Notes: generated from the letters alone by a model not told the origin. A stretch of 22,878 nt of DNA from JBBIMS01 sp964531645 (GCA_964531645.1 CAZHEF010000037.1:1-22878), one strand, 5' to 3'; numbered from the stretch's first letter, positions 7,366-16,523 are shown. Made by a program: numbers and translations.

Positions 7366-8100
7366 CTACCCCCCACAAATTCCTTTTTTAGCAATGCATT
7401 TAAAAATAAATTCACCTGTAAATGAAAAAAATAACTTCCTAAGCCATTGTAAGTTTCCAGTAGCATATCTACCAATAATTTCAAAGTTATAACTTTCTAA
7501 AAGTTCCCTTAAATCCTTAGGTGTAAAATAAAGTAAATGACCTCCGTCCCAGCCAGCATCAAAAGAAGTTCTTGGTCTTCTTCCCACTATAATCCTGAGT
7601 CTATTTGATAAAGAGGCAACATTTGGAACTCCTATAATAAATACCCCATTATCTTTTATTACTCTTTTCACTTCATCTATAATATGATATGGCTCCACAA
7701 GGTGCTCAATTACAGCAAGCATGGTTATGGAATCAAAATAATTCTCAGGAAAGGGTAATTTATCGGAATTCAGGTCAATGCATGAAACTTTTATATTCTT
7801 TTTTGATGCCTCTTTAAGAGCATTTTCAGAAATATCTACTCCATAAACCTCTTTAAATTTTTCAAATGCTCCATATAAAAGGGTTGAATCTCCATTCCAG
7901 CAACCTATATCCAAAATACGCTCACCAGATAGTAGAATCTCTTTAACTATTTCATGTCGCGTATTTTCATATGGATTCAAAAAAAATAAGATATATTTAT
8001 GTAAAAAGTCCTTTCTCCTTTTCTCATATTCTTCCTTATATTGAGACCTACTTTTTTCTACGAACAATTCGTCATAAAACTTTTTTATTCTCTTCACCAA
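7366..8100 (-). CDS. Class I SAM-dependent methyltransferase
   Basis: A 244-residue soluble methyltransferase with a short helical lead-in (1-55) and a Rossmann-like SAM domain. Motif I is ILDIGCWNG (62-70), the acidic ribose contact is D89 in VYGVDIS, CIDLNSDKLPFPENYFDSI (107-125) covers motifs II-III, and LAVIEHL (128-134) and GVPNV (157-161) complete the core. The start is TTG at 8100 or GTG at 8097, both downstream of AGGAGG; the reading overlaps the end of the GT4 gene by 29 bases, which implies translational coupling. In this setting it probably O-methylates a sugar of the repeat unit, but no residue defines the acceptor. Confidence 0.88.
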   Translation of the reverse strand: MVKRIKKFYDELFVEKSRSQYKEEYEKRRKDFLHKYILFFLNPYENTRHEIVKEILLSGERILDIGCWNGDSTLLYGAFEKFKEVYGVDISENALKEASKKNIKVSCIDLNSDKLPFPENYFDSITMLAVIEHLVEPYHIIDEVKRVIKDNGVFIIGVPNVASLSNRLRIIVGRRPRTSFDAGWDGGHLLYFTPKDLRELLESYNFEIIGRYATGNLQWLRKLFFSFTGEFIFKCIAKKGICGG

Positions 8101-9217
8101 ATTCGTCCTCCTTTTTCAAACTATGCTTAACCGCATCTAAAAAGCCCTTTGCCTGCCTTTGGCATGTCCATTTTTTTATCTCTTCTTTTGCATTCTTAGA
8201 GAGCTTTTCTCTTAAATCTCTCTGTAAGAGGATTTTTCTAATAGCCTCTGCAAGAGCAAAGGAATCTTTCTCTGGCACAACAAATCCATTCTCTCCATCT
8301 ATTATCAAGCCTCCGACTCCTGCTCCTACTGCATCTGTTACAACAACAGGACATCCTTGATTAAATGCTTCATTTACCACTAAGCCCCAGGGTTCTTTAA
8401 AGGTTTTGGTGGTAATAGATGGAAGAACAAGCAAAGTCGAGAGCTTATAAAACGGTGGTAATTCTTCAGGAGGAATAATTCCAGTAAAAACAGAATTGAT
8501 TCCATTTTCATTAAAGGATTTCGCCATCTCTCCCCTCAAATTACCGTCTCCAATACATAAAAATTGAAACGGAATACCTTTTCCTTTTATAATTTTCAAG
8601 GCTTCCATCAAATATTCCAACCCTTTTAAACTTTCTAATCTTCCAACATATAAAATAATATTCTTATTTTCTATCCCATGTTTCAATCTCAGAGCATTTA
8701 TCTCATCCTCAGGAATCTCCCTTCCGTAAAGCTCATTGTCAATAGTCTGCCATGCTATAAAAATCTTTTCAGGATTAATTCCTTTCACAGTCAAAAATCT
8801 CTTACCATGCTCGCCATAAACAACTATTGAATCTGTGAAATATTTCATAGCCCAGACAAATAGGAAAGAAAAAAACTTATACTGAAAAGTTCGTGGGAAA
8901 TACCATAGTGTGTTCCACACTATAAATTTAGAGCCTATAAGCTTTGATGCTAAAAAACTTCCAAAAAATGTCCACTTATTGTTGGTGCATTTGATTATAA
9001 CATCATATTTGTTCTTGATAAGACGAGTAAATATTTTTGGAAAAGGCAAATAGAAGAATCTATCAGTATCTTTATAAATCTTTAGATGTTTTACATCCTC
9101 CTTTGTCTTTTCAGGATTATCAAAGAAATATATATTAAAACCATATTCTTCAGCCAGAAGCTTGAAAAGCTTATATCTGTAATGAGCACAAAGATTTGTT
9201 ATTAGAGCCACTTTCAT
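8072..9217 (-). CDS. GT4-family glycosyltransferase
   Basis: A 381-residue GT-B glycosyltransferase. The N-terminal half begins KVALITNLCAHYRYKLF, a start common in polysaccharide GT4 enzymes. The donor half has LYVGRLESLKGLEYL (189-203), CIGDGNL (221-227) and the EX7E pair E275 and E283 in EPWGLVVNE, followed by a glycine-rich loop (VGAGVGGLI). Residues 110-125 are hydrophobic and may touch the membrane. No clear Shine-Dalgarno precedes the ATG, which lies 11 bases after the preceding GT4 stop, so translation probably relies on coupling. It overlaps the next methyltransferase. The sugar specificity is not readable. Confidence 0.92.
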   Translation of the reverse strand: MKVALITNLCAHYRYKLFKLLAEEYGFNIYFFDNPEKTKEDVKHLKIYKDTDRFFYLPFPKIFTRLIKNKYDVIIKCTNNKWTFFGSFLASKLIGSKFIVWNTLWYFPRTFQYKFFSFLFVWAMKYFTDSIVVYGEHGKRFLTVKGINPEKIFIAWQTIDNELYGREIPEDEINALRLKHGIENKNIILYVGRLESLKGLEYLMEALKIIKGKGIPFQFLCIGDGNLRGEMAKSFNENGINSVFTGIIPPEELPPFYKLSTLLVLPSITTKTFKEPWGLVVNEAFNQGCPVVVTDAVGAGVGGLIIDGENGFVVPEKDSFALAEAIRKILLQRDLREKLSKNAKEEIKKWTCQRQAKGFLDAVKHSLKKEDEFGEENKKVL

Positions 9218-9228
9218 AAGCTTTAATT

Positions 9229-10425
9229 CTACTTTTTTGCAGCTTTCTTTTCAATTACCATATTGTATATCTTCATCAGTTCTTTATAATGGGATTCTGC
9301 GGTATAATTGGACTCATAGACTTTTCTTCCAGCCATTCCCATTTCCACTGCAAGGTCAGGTTTGTTCCACAAAATCTTTAACTTGTCCTTGAGGTCATCT
9401 TTATCGTTCAGATTAAAGAGAAAGCCATTTTTACCATGTTCCACAATGTAATGCAAACTTCCTATATTTGATGCAATAACAGGGACTCCAACAGACATAG
9501 CTTCAATAGTTGCAAGGGGAAATGCCTCATAACATTGGGATGGAATTATCGCTCCTAAGGCTTTACCTAAAATTTCCCATTTTCTCTCTCCTTCCAAAAA
9601 CTCTATGTATTCAATATTTTTGATTTCTTTATCCTTAATATACTCAACAATTGTGGAAGCAAGAGGACCATCCCCTGCAATTTTAAGATTTATCTCGGGC
9701 GACTCTTCCACTGCTTTTATTAAAGTCCAAAGCCCTTTTTCTTCAGAAAGTCTTCCCATGTAGAGGAAATATGGTTCTTTTCTCTCTAAAAATAGCCTTG
9801 TTTCTTGCTTCTCTGAAATAAAATTTGGCAAAATAGATATTTTATCAGATAATATAAGCCCGCTTTCTATGTATTTACCAGCTACAAAGGGAGTGGGCGC
9901 AATAAAATGGTCAATATTTTTAAAGGTTCCGATAGCCCTATGAATGCCTATGGTTAAAGCATATAGGGCGCTTAGGATATAACTTCTTCGGAAACATCTC
10001 TTGAAAACAGCATAAATAGTATTCCCTGCCTTACACCTTTCACATATTTTGCCATTTGTATAAAGAAGTCCATTGGGACACAGGAAACGAAAATTGTGAA
10101 GGGTCTGAACTGTTAGAATCCCTGAATCTTTCAGAGCCTTATAAACTGATGGAGAAATTAAAGGAAAGACATTATGGATGTGGGCAATATCAGACTTTTC
10201 CTTCATCGCTATTGCCTTTATATCTTTATAGATTTCCCATGAATAAATAGTAGTTAAAATAAATTTTATTTTCTTAAAAGTATCAAAATTGTAAATGGAA
10301 GAAGTATTTTTAACATAATGAATTACATGATGACCATACTTCGTTAAAAGAGCGGAATAATTCTCCATCATTTCATCCTCTCCGCCCCGTTTCAAGTAAA
10401 AATTATGAATTAATAGAATTCGCAT
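9229..10425 (-). CDS. GT4-family glycosyltransferase with cysteine cluster
   Basis: A 398-residue GT-B glycosyltransferase. The N-terminal domain has HNFYLKRGGEDEM (7-19), the glycine loop near the acceptor site, and HIHNVFPLISPSVY. A cysteine group, C116, C128, C131 and C144, sits in the insert after TLHNFRFLCPNG. The same spacing occurs in a known subgroup of GT4 enzymes and may bind a metal or stabilise the fold. The donor domain shows YMGRLSEEKGLWTL (222-235), IAGDGPL (249-255) and the EX7E pair E300 and E308 in EAFPLATIE. The ATG overlaps the end of the decayed methyltransferase fragment and lacks a good Shine-Dalgarno. It begins the second half of the operon. Confidence 0.92.
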   Translation of the reverse strand: MRILLIHNFYLKRGGEDEMMENYSALLTKYGHHVIHYVKNTSSIYNFDTFKKIKFILTTIYSWEIYKDIKAIAMKEKSDIAHIHNVFPLISPSVYKALKDSGILTVQTLHNFRFLCPNGLLYTNGKICERCKAGNTIYAVFKRCFRRSYILSALYALTIGIHRAIGTFKNIDHFIAPTPFVAGKYIESGLILSDKISILPNFISEKQETRLFLERKEPYFLYMGRLSEEKGLWTLIKAVEESPEINLKIAGDGPLASTIVEYIKDKEIKNIEYIEFLEGERKWEILGKALGAIIPSQCYEAFPLATIEAMSVGVPVIASNIGSLHYIVEHGKNGFLFNLNDKDDLKDKLKILWNKPDLAVEMGMAGRKVYESNYTAESHYKELMKIYNMVIEKKAAKK

Positions 10426-10626
10426 TGGAAGAAACAGCTACTCCAAAAAGATTTTCCTTCCCTATTCTCTCCATGACAGCCCAGAAAACAGGGTTATTAC
10501 TTCTTGCCTATTCTAAAAAAGCTCCGTTCTCCTGAACATCATCTGCAATTAAAACGCTTTGATTGGCAAGATAAGGAGTGATTATTTTAACTAAATTTAA
10601 TATCATCTTAACTTGTTGCCAAACCT
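10409..10626 (-). pseudogene. C-terminal fragment of a SAM methyltransferase, with internal stop
   Basis: The minus-strand frame reads VWQQVKMILNLVKIITPYL, SVLIADDVQENGAFLE, a TAG stop at 10510-10508, then ARSNNPVFWAVMERIG and KENLFGVAV before the final stop. The V-P-YL-x-IADDV-x-N-AFLEFA pattern is the late beta-strand region of Methyltransf_24-type O-methyltransferases. All SAM-binding motifs upstream are missing, and the frame begins eight bases after the end of the beta-rich protein gene at 10634. The stretch is therefore the tail of a deleted gene plus a nonsense mutation. Confidence 0.6.
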
Positions 10627-10633
10627 TGTAACA

Positions 10634-11191
10634 TTAAATTGCAACAATTTCTATCCAGTCAATTTCTATTTTATAATCCTTTTGCGTTTCTTTATCCGAA
10701 GGCTCTCCTATACTAAAAGAAAAAGCATTTAATGTGCCTCCAATTGGAATAGATAGCTCTTCCCAATCACCCGTTCCTTTGTAATAATTAATTGTTCTTG
10801 GAGAAACCAATTGCCCATTGACAGTGACATCCACTGTAAAATAGGTTCCAGGCTGAATCCTGACTTTGAAAAGAAGAGTTTTAACATCGGGTTTATTAAC
10901 AGGTATATAGAAAGCAAAAATATCCCTCTTTTTCAAATCATTTAGATAATACAATTCAAGAACATCGTTAGAAATATATACCTTTCCTTCAACATTGTTG
11001 GTTTTGTGTGGGATCATCTGAAGTTCGCCAGGAGCTTTAAAATCTGCTATTATCTCTTTCTTTGGAACCACAGGAGCAACTTCTGCCTTTTCTGCTGGTT
11101 TTTCTACTTTGGGTCTTGTAAAGAAGTAAATCCCAAGCACAATCAAGACCACTAACACGATTAAAAATCCTATAAATGTTAGCTTTTTCAT
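10634..11191 (-). CDS. Membrane-anchored beta-rich protein of unknown function
   Basis: I do not recognise a named family. From the ATG at 11191 the protein has 185 residues: one hydrophobic helix (about 5-24), a proline- and lysine-rich linker (26-47), then an all-beta domain (48-185). The domain contains LLFKVRIQPGTYFTVDVTV, GTGDWEELSIPI and YKIEIDWIEI. Alternating strands and the DWEELSIPI ... IDWIEI ending resemble carbohydrate-binding jelly-roll domains, so a periplasmic or surface glycan-binding role is a reasonable inference. An upstream in-frame ATG at 11206 is possible, but GGAGG lies five to ten bases before 11191, which I prefer. Two TTGACA boxes at 11251-11246 and 11234-11229 overlap the end of the previous gene and may provide an internal promoter. 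Confidence 0.65.
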   Translation of the reverse strand: MKKLTFIGFLIVLVVLIVLGIYFFTRPKVEKPAEKAEVAPVVPKKEIIADFKAPGELQMIPHKTNNVEGKVYISNDVLELYYLNDLKKRDIFAFYIPVNKPDVKTLLFKVRIQPGTYFTVDVTVNGQLVSPRTINYYKGTGDWEELSIPIGGTLNAFSFSIGEPSDKETQKDYKIEIDWIEIVAI

Positions 11192-11247
11192 GCTTCCCTC
11201 CATCATTAAATTTTAAAAATAAATTGTCTGTCAAAAATTCAGTTTTG

Positions 11248-12459
11248 TCAATTACAAATCTTCTCTTCAGTAGATTTATATATGCCAAGAAAAGCTACAA
11301 AAAGCAAAAAGAATAGTGTCCTGAGATTAATATCCTGCAAGGGAACCTCTGTTAAACCTAAAATGAAAAACCCCATGATAAGAGAAGTAAAAATACCACC
11401 TAACAGTGGATTTATTTTAGTTATGCCCATTCTAAAAGTCTTCAGGATGGAAACAATAGTTTTAAAAAAAGCAAATAAAAGTAGAGTCAACCCAGCTATT
11501 CCATAGTTAAGCAAAAAGTAAAAATAGAGATTGTGAGGGTTAGGGTAAAAAGCTCTTAAAGAATATAGTCTTGCTCCATTACCCATAATGAATATAAGGG
11601 GATTTTCTAAAATAATTTCCAGAACTGTTTTGAAAAGCTTATATCTGACGAATAGATTCGTGAAAACAGTTTCAGGGAGATTTATGAATATTAGCAAATA
11701 AAGAAATACAATAATAATGCCAATAGTGGAAATTAAAAGAACTAAATCTTCAATTGATGAAGACCGATAAAGAAACAAGAATATTACTATTCCGATAGGA
11801 AGCAGTGCAATGGAGGCTTTTGAATAGGTCAATATCAGCGCTCCTGTAACAATCGAAAGAATAATTATCCATCTCAGCTTCTTTCTCGATTGTGCTAAAA
11901 ACCCTAAGCCTATTATAAAACTACACAATAAATAATTTGCAAATTGATTTGGATGGGGAAAGAAAGCTATTGCTGAACAAACTATCTCAGGTTTTCTTTG
12001 CTCATCAATGGTGAATCCACTTTTCATCATGGCTCTTTCTGTGGCGAAGGGATAGAAAGATTTAGTAAAATGCTGATATAGACCAACCCCGGCAAACAGC
12101 AAGGAACAGATGATAAAAATAGTTAGAATTTTTTCCCATCTTAAATTTTTAAAAGAAAAAACAAAGATACTGACCAGTAAAGGAATCATCCAATCCCTTA
12201 TGTCAGACAGGCTTCTTTTTAAATCAGGTGAAAGGGGTAGAATAATTGCAAGAAGAATAACAAAAAGAAACCATATCCGAAAAAACCATGATGTAGAGAT
12301 GATAAATTTTCCTTTTGTTAGAAAATAAATCACCGAGACTATAATAAAGACAATAGCAAATGGCTCTATAAGAGCAAAACTTACAACTCCGAATTCAAAT
12401 CTATAATAAATGCCAATGAGTATAAAAAATAAAGAGGTAAAAAATTCATAAAATTTCAT
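11248..12459 (-). CDS. O-antigen polymerase/ligase-like membrane protein (Wzy/WaaL family)
   Basis: A 403-residue membrane protein with about ten to twelve hydrophobic helices and a periplasmic loop around residues 265-310. It carries features of the Wzy_C/O-antigen ligase family: HPNQFANYL (169-177), TYSKASIALL (211-220), a conserved-type arginine at R272, and NPHNLYFYFLLNYG (307-320) before the last helices. Such proteins either polymerise repeat units on undecaprenyl pyrophosphate or ligate them to lipid A-core or to protein. It is the only such gene in the window, next to Wzx and near Wzz, which favours polymerase, but sequence alone cannot separate the two. Its ATG overlaps the GT2 stop as ATGA. 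Confidence 0.85.
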   Translation of the reverse strand: MKFYEFFTSLFFILIGIYYRFEFGVVSFALIEPFAIVFIIVSVIYFLTKGKFIISTSWFFRIWFLFVILLAIILPLSPDLKRSLSDIRDWMIPLLVSIFVFSFKNLRWEKILTIFIICSLLFAGVGLYQHFTKSFYPFATERAMMKSGFTIDEQRKPEIVCSAIAFFPHPNQFANYLLCSFIIGLGFLAQSRKKLRWIIILSIVTGALILTYSKASIALLPIGIVIFLFLYRSSSIEDLVLLISTIGIIIVFLYLLIFINLPETVFTNLFVRYKLFKTVLEIILENPLIFIMGNGARLYSLRAFYPNPHNLYFYFLLNYGIAGLTLLLFAFFKTIVSILKTFRMGITKINPLLGGIFTSLIMGFFILGLTEVPLQDINLRTLFFLLFVAFLGIYKSTEEKICN

Positions 12460-13331
12460 TTTCTCAATCTACTGATGATATAATCAATATCACCCTGATT
12501 TATGTAGAAAAATAGCCTTTTCACTCTAACTAAATTTTTCAATAGAAATCTACAAATTCCCTTTTGAATAACATATGGGTTTCTTACTTCTTCACTTTCT
12601 TTCTTAAAAATTTCCTTCAGGTTGGAAGTCTTGGAGTCCTTATGTATTCTAAAGCATGCGAGAAACTCCCTTAAAAATTTAAACTTTGCCATATTGATAG
12701 TAAATTTTACAAAAAGGTCATCATCCATACAGCATTTATATTGGAATGACAATCCATTTACTTTAAAGTAAATATCTCGTCTCCAAAAAACAGAGACCTG
12801 ATAAAATCCGAATCCTCCATATAAAAGCCCCAATCTTGAGAAAGGTGTCTGCCTATCCTCTCCAATAATATCATCTTTTTCATTTATCCTATATCTGTTG
12901 CCATAAACAATATCAGCATAGGGATATTTCCTGAAGGCTTTCGTCACTTTTAGAAGTGCATCAGGCAAATAGATATCGTCAGAATTTAGCCACGCTAATA
13001 TCTGACCCGTTGATTTAAGAAAGCCTTTATTTATCGCATCAGCCTGTCCTTTATCTTTTTCGCTTATCCAGTAGGTTAGATACTTTTCATATTTTTTAAT
13101 TATTTCTACACTATTATCATTAGAACCACCGTCAATTATTATGTATTCAAGATTTGGATAGTTTTGGTTAAGAATACTTAAAATGGTTTTTTCTAAAAAT
13201 TCTCCCTGATTATAGGAGGGAGTAACTATAGAGATCTTCGGATATGATAAATCTATATTCAAAAGAATTTTTTCGTCGAAATGAGGTTTTGAAATAAATT
13301 CTTTAATTTCCTGTGTTGTAAATTTTTTCAT
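12456..13331 (-). CDS. GT2-family glycosyltransferase
   Basis: A 291-residue GT-A glycosyltransferase. After a 30-residue lead it has ISIVTPSYNQGEFLEKTI (33-50), the nucleotide-binding IIIDGGSNDNS (64-74), KGQADAINKGF (94-104) and AWLNSDDIYLP (113-123), where D118-D119 stand for the metal-binding DXD. DDDLFVKF (203-210) fits the catalytic-base region and FRIH (227-230) the late family motif. No membrane segment is evident. It transfers one sugar of the repeat unit with inversion; donor unknown. The start ATG shares a base with the wzx stop (TAATG) and the end overlaps the next gene by four bases, so it is tightly coupled in the operon. Confidence 0.92.
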   Translation of the reverse strand: MKKFTTQEIKEFISKPHFDEKILLNIDLSYPKISIVTPSYNQGEFLEKTILSILNQNYPNLEYIIIDGGSNDNSVEIIKKYEKYLTYWISEKDKGQADAINKGFLKSTGQILAWLNSDDIYLPDALLKVTKAFRKYPYADIVYGNRYRINEKDDIIGEDRQTPFSRLGLLYGGFGFYQVSVFWRRDIYFKVNGLSFQYKCCMDDDLFVKFTINMAKFKFLREFLACFRIHKDSKTSNLKEIFKKESEEVRNPYVIQKGICRFLLKNLVRVKRLFFYINQGDIDYIISRLRK

Positions 13332-14833
13332 TATTCCTCCACCCTATATAATACACTTTTGAGCCATCCCATAAGGATTTTCCTCATTGGATGAAACCAT
13401 AAAGAGATAAAAACTATTGGAGAAAATAGGAGAAAAGCGAGGATATTTATCCAGCTGAAATTAAAAATATATCCGAAATTATTATTAATTAGAAATACAG
13501 AGATTATACCAATCAAGAATATAACAATAAAGAGTCTGCTCGGCTGAGGCAGTAATTCTATTAATGGGATTTCATTTTTTATGTGATACGAGATATAAAT
13601 GATACAACTCCCCAAAGCAAGAGAGACTATCCATGCAACAATTACTCCCACTCCATCAAAAAATGTTCCTAATAGGATTCCCAAGCTTAAATTTAGTAAT
13701 GCATTCGCAAAATGGCCTACTACATTAAAGCGAAGATTGCCAATTCCTAAATAGGCATAATAGGAAGGGACATTTAAAATATTTAGAAACCAGCCAATGG
13801 AAAGTAATATTGAAAAAATGACAAAATTCATCTCTATATGTCCTATCCACAAAGCAGAGATAATGGGTGTAGCGACAATAATAAAGGAAAAAAGAGGTAA
13901 TGCGAGATAAAAGAGAAGTTGATAGGAAGTTAGATAGACAGATTTTATTTTTTCTGGTAATTTTTCCTGCAACTCTGCAATAGCTGGCACAAGAACTTGA
14001 TAGGTAGATACAATGAGCGCCCTGAATTGCAAAACCATTTTGCTTGCCATTTCATAGAACCCAACCATAGAGAGCCCGCCAAATTTACTGAGAAGTGCTT
14101 TTGTGATAGGGTCATAAAACATCTGGGTGATTGAAATTATCTGGAAATTTATTCCGTAGCCGATTGTTTCTTTAAATATACCTTTATCCCACTTCACAGG
14201 AATGAGAGGAAGCCCAGGAAGATGTTTTTTCAAAAAGACCCATGCCAGAAATAAAATGACCAATTTTTGTATTATTTGTGCATAGGCAACTCCAATAAGT
14301 CTGTATTGAGGTACAAGAACATAGCATAATAATAAATATAAAATAGCTCCCATCATAAGAAGAACATTTCTTAAATCAATTCGCTGGCATCCATCAAGAC
14401 CCGATTGAAATATTCCAGTAATTGAGGTTATCCATAAAGAAAATAAAGCATATGACAAGACTGAATAAGCCAGGTCAAGATTCTGAGGCGGAACTACCAT
14501 ACCGAGAATCCACTTTATAATAGGAAAAGCAATAATTAATATAAGTCCAATAAATAATCCTACAGAAGCAAATGCTGTCTGAATTACTTTTGATGCATTT
14601 TCCTTCTCATCTCTTGCAACATACTTTGCTACAAACTTAACCACACTTCCCGATAGTCCCAAATTAGCCACAGCTGTAACTGATGTTGTAGCCAGAATAA
14701 GTGCCCATATCCCCAATTGTTCAGCTCCAAGAGTATTTAATAAAAACCTGTATAATAAAAATAATACAGCACTGTTAACTATAACCTGGATAACTGACAT
14801 AAACGCGTTCTTAAGAACTTGTCGTTTTTGCAT
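13331..14833 (-). CDS. wzx: Wzx-type polysaccharide flippase
   Basis: A 500-residue integral membrane protein with about fourteen hydrophobic helices, typical of the MVF/MATE-like polysaccharide flippases that move undecaprenyl-linked repeat units across the inner membrane. The N-terminus (RFLLNTLGAEQLGIWALILA, residues 29-48, then LGLSGSVVKFVAKYVA) matches the opening two helices of this family, and charged loops such as YVARDEKENASKV follow. It begins two bases after the stop of the methyltransferase gene and is followed directly by the GT2 gene. Length and topology are normal. Substrate preference cannot be read from sequence. Confidence 0.92.
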   Translation of the reverse strand: MQKRQVLKNAFMSVIQVIVNSAVLFLLYRFLLNTLGAEQLGIWALILATTSVTAVANLGLSGSVVKFVAKYVARDEKENASKVIQTAFASVGLFIGLILIIAFPIIKWILGMVVPPQNLDLAYSVLSYALFSLWITSITGIFQSGLDGCQRIDLRNVLLMMGAILYLLLCYVLVPQYRLIGVAYAQIIQKLVILFLAWVFLKKHLPGLPLIPVKWDKGIFKETIGYGINFQIISITQMFYDPITKALLSKFGGLSMVGFYEMASKMVLQFRALIVSTYQVLVPAIAELQEKLPEKIKSVYLTSYQLLFYLALPLFSFIIVATPIISALWIGHIEMNFVIFSILLSIGWFLNILNVPSYYAYLGIGNLRFNVVGHFANALLNLSLGILLGTFFDGVGVIVAWIVSLALGSCIIYISYHIKNEIPLIELLPQPSRLFIVIFLIGIISVFLINNNFGYIFNFSWINILAFLLFSPIVFISLWFHPMRKILMGWLKSVLYRVEE

Positions 14834-14835
14834 AG

Positions 14836-15765
14836 TTATACCTTCTCAAAAATTATCAGTATATGATTTTTCACAGTGCCCCACCAAGGCGGATAATTAT
14901 TTTTACTTAATTGGTATTTAGACAGATACTGTTTAATTTTCCTCAACATGAGAAAAATTGATGGAGAAATCAAATAAATCAGATTCTTCATTGTTTCAAA
15001 TAATATTTTTTTAAGATTAGAAGAAGTATGAGAAAATTTTTCAAAATAAATAATTTTAAGATTAAGTCTTTTTGCTACAAATTCACACCAATTCTTATTT
15101 ATAAAAGATATATGCTCCGGAAGAGCACAATAATAGTATTTACTTCTACTTATTTTCCAACTTATTGTATTCGTGTTCCCCGAGGAAATAACAATGAAAC
15201 CATTGGGCTCTGTAATCTTAGTAAGAAGAGAAATAAATTTAAATGGATTATCTATATGTTCAATAACATCAAATGCAGTAATTACATCAAATTGATAAGG
15301 AAAGGATAAATTCTCTATCTCATAAATATCTTTAGCTATTATCTCTATTCCTTTTCCCTTAGCTTTTTCAGAAGCTATCGGATTAATTTCGATTCCATAC
15401 CGTTTGCAATTTTCAACTTTTTCTAAAAATTTACCATCCCAGCAGCCAACATCCAATATTTTTAGTGCCTCTTTTTTTAATTTTTTTATCCATTTAATTG
15501 TATATCCCCAATCTTTTCTATCTTTTAGTTCATATTGCCAGTTATTTGGATTGGCACATTGATAAAGGACACATAATTCTTCTTTGTCTGGTCTTGGATA
15601 GTTGAAAAATAAATAACAATTTCTACATTTTAATAGCTCCCGTTTTGGAAATTTGTCATAAAAAATATTTCCAGCAAATTCATTTATAATTAAGGGAACT
15701 TCACCAATAGAAATTACTTGATCACCCTGGCATGAAGGACACAAAATATTTCTATCCTTTCCCAT
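14836..15765 (-). CDS. Zinc-ribbon class I SAM methyltransferase
   Basis: A 309-residue protein with an N-terminal zinc-ribbon-like segment, CPSC (9-12) and CRNC (47-50), then a SAM domain. Motif I is ILDVGCWDG (103-111), YGIEINPIASEKAKGKGI (123-140) holds the SAM ribose contact, and FDVITAFDVIEHIDNP (159-174) is the Methyltransf_23-type core. PEHISFI (216-222) is the family's late histidine motif. This C-x2-C plus methyltransferase layout occurs in enzymes near nucleotide-sugar and O-antigen genes. It likely methylates a sugar or glycan end; the acceptor is unknown. It starts one base after the FkbM gene stop and is two bases from wzx. Confidence 0.88.
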   Translation of the reverse strand: MGKDRNILCPSCQGDQVISIGEVPLIINEFAGNIFYDKFPKRELLKCRNCYLFFNYPRPDKEELCVLYQCANPNNWQYELKDRKDWGYTIKWIKKLKKEALKILDVGCWDGKFLEKVENCKRYGIEINPIASEKAKGKGIEIIAKDIYEIENLSFPYQFDVITAFDVIEHIDNPFKFISLLTKITEPNGFIVISSGNTNTISWKISRSKYYYCALPEHISFINKNWCEFVAKRLNLKIIYFEKFSHTSSNLKKILFETMKNLIYLISPSIFLMLRKIKQYLSKYQLSKNNYPPWWGTVKNHILIIFEKV

Positions 15766-15766
15766 C

Positions 15767-16510
15767 TTATTCTTTTAAAAATACAGCATCAATATATATA
15801 ACATGCCCGTATTCAGAATAAGTCTGGTTCAGGTTTCCTGTGTAATGATAGCCAAGATTGTTTAATAGAAAAACAATATTTTCAAAATTAGCCTGCTCTT
15901 CATACAATTTGTCAAGGCAAACTTCTAACAAACATGCCTTAGCTAATTTAAATGTTTTCATGCCTCCTCTTATAACTCTATCTTCATAACCCTGCACATC
16001 TAATTTTATTAAAATTTCTGAAGTAAGCGGGGCAGGCAAATCATTCAACCATTGGTCAAGCGTTGTCATTTTTACTTTAACTATTTTTTGGGGTTTTACA
16101 AATGGATATATTTTCTCATTAAGTTCTGTTGTTTTAAGGATAGAAGAAGAAGGGCTATGTCCAACATGAAAAAACATCTCTACTCCCCCTTCTTTTTCTC
16201 CCAATGCTACATTATAGATATTGATTTTGTTATTTTCCTTTTTCTCAGCCCAGAGTTTTAACTTTTTAAGAGGTTCAGAAAGAGGTTCAAAACAATACAG
16301 ATTGGCTTCAGGAAAGAAACTTAAAATAAATTCTGCAAATTGTCCTTCATTTGCTCCGATATCTAAGATTGTTTTTATTGGAATATTTTTTAACCCGAGA
16401 AGGGTCTTCTGAGGGTTCTTTTCTATGCGAATTACATCGTACCCAAAAAGGTTAAAACTTTTTCTAATTATCTTTTTGAAAATTCCAGCAAAACCCATAT
16501 CCCCAATCAT
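15767..16510 (-). CDS. FkbM family methyltransferase
   Basis: A 247-residue FkbM-type SAM-dependent O-methyltransferase. Motifs: TILDIGANEGQFAEF (47-61, motif I), CFEPL (73-77, ribose contact), NVALGEKEG (100-108), TTLDQW (149-154) and LIKLDVQGYEDRVIRG (167-182), which is the family hallmark. In glycan loci FkbM enzymes often methylate sugar hydroxyls. The ATG at 16510 has only a weak AGAG upstream, and an alternative ATG four codons later is possible. It lies 13 bases after the epimerase gene and is followed immediately by a second methyltransferase, so successive methylations of the same glycan are plausible. Confidence 0.9.
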   Translation of the reverse strand: MIGDMGFAGIFKKIIRKSFNLFGYDVIRIEKNPQKTLLGLKNIPIKTILDIGANEGQFAEFILSFFPEANLYCFEPLSEPLKKLKLWAEKKENNKINIYNVALGEKEGGVEMFFHVGHSPSSSILKTTELNEKIYPFVKPQKIVKVKMTTLDQWLNDLPAPLTSEILIKLDVQGYEDRVIRGGMKTFKLAKACLLEVCLDKLYEEQANFENIVFLLNNLGYHYTGNLNQTYSEYGHVIYIDAVFLKE

Positions 16511-16523
16511 TGCTCTTTATTGC

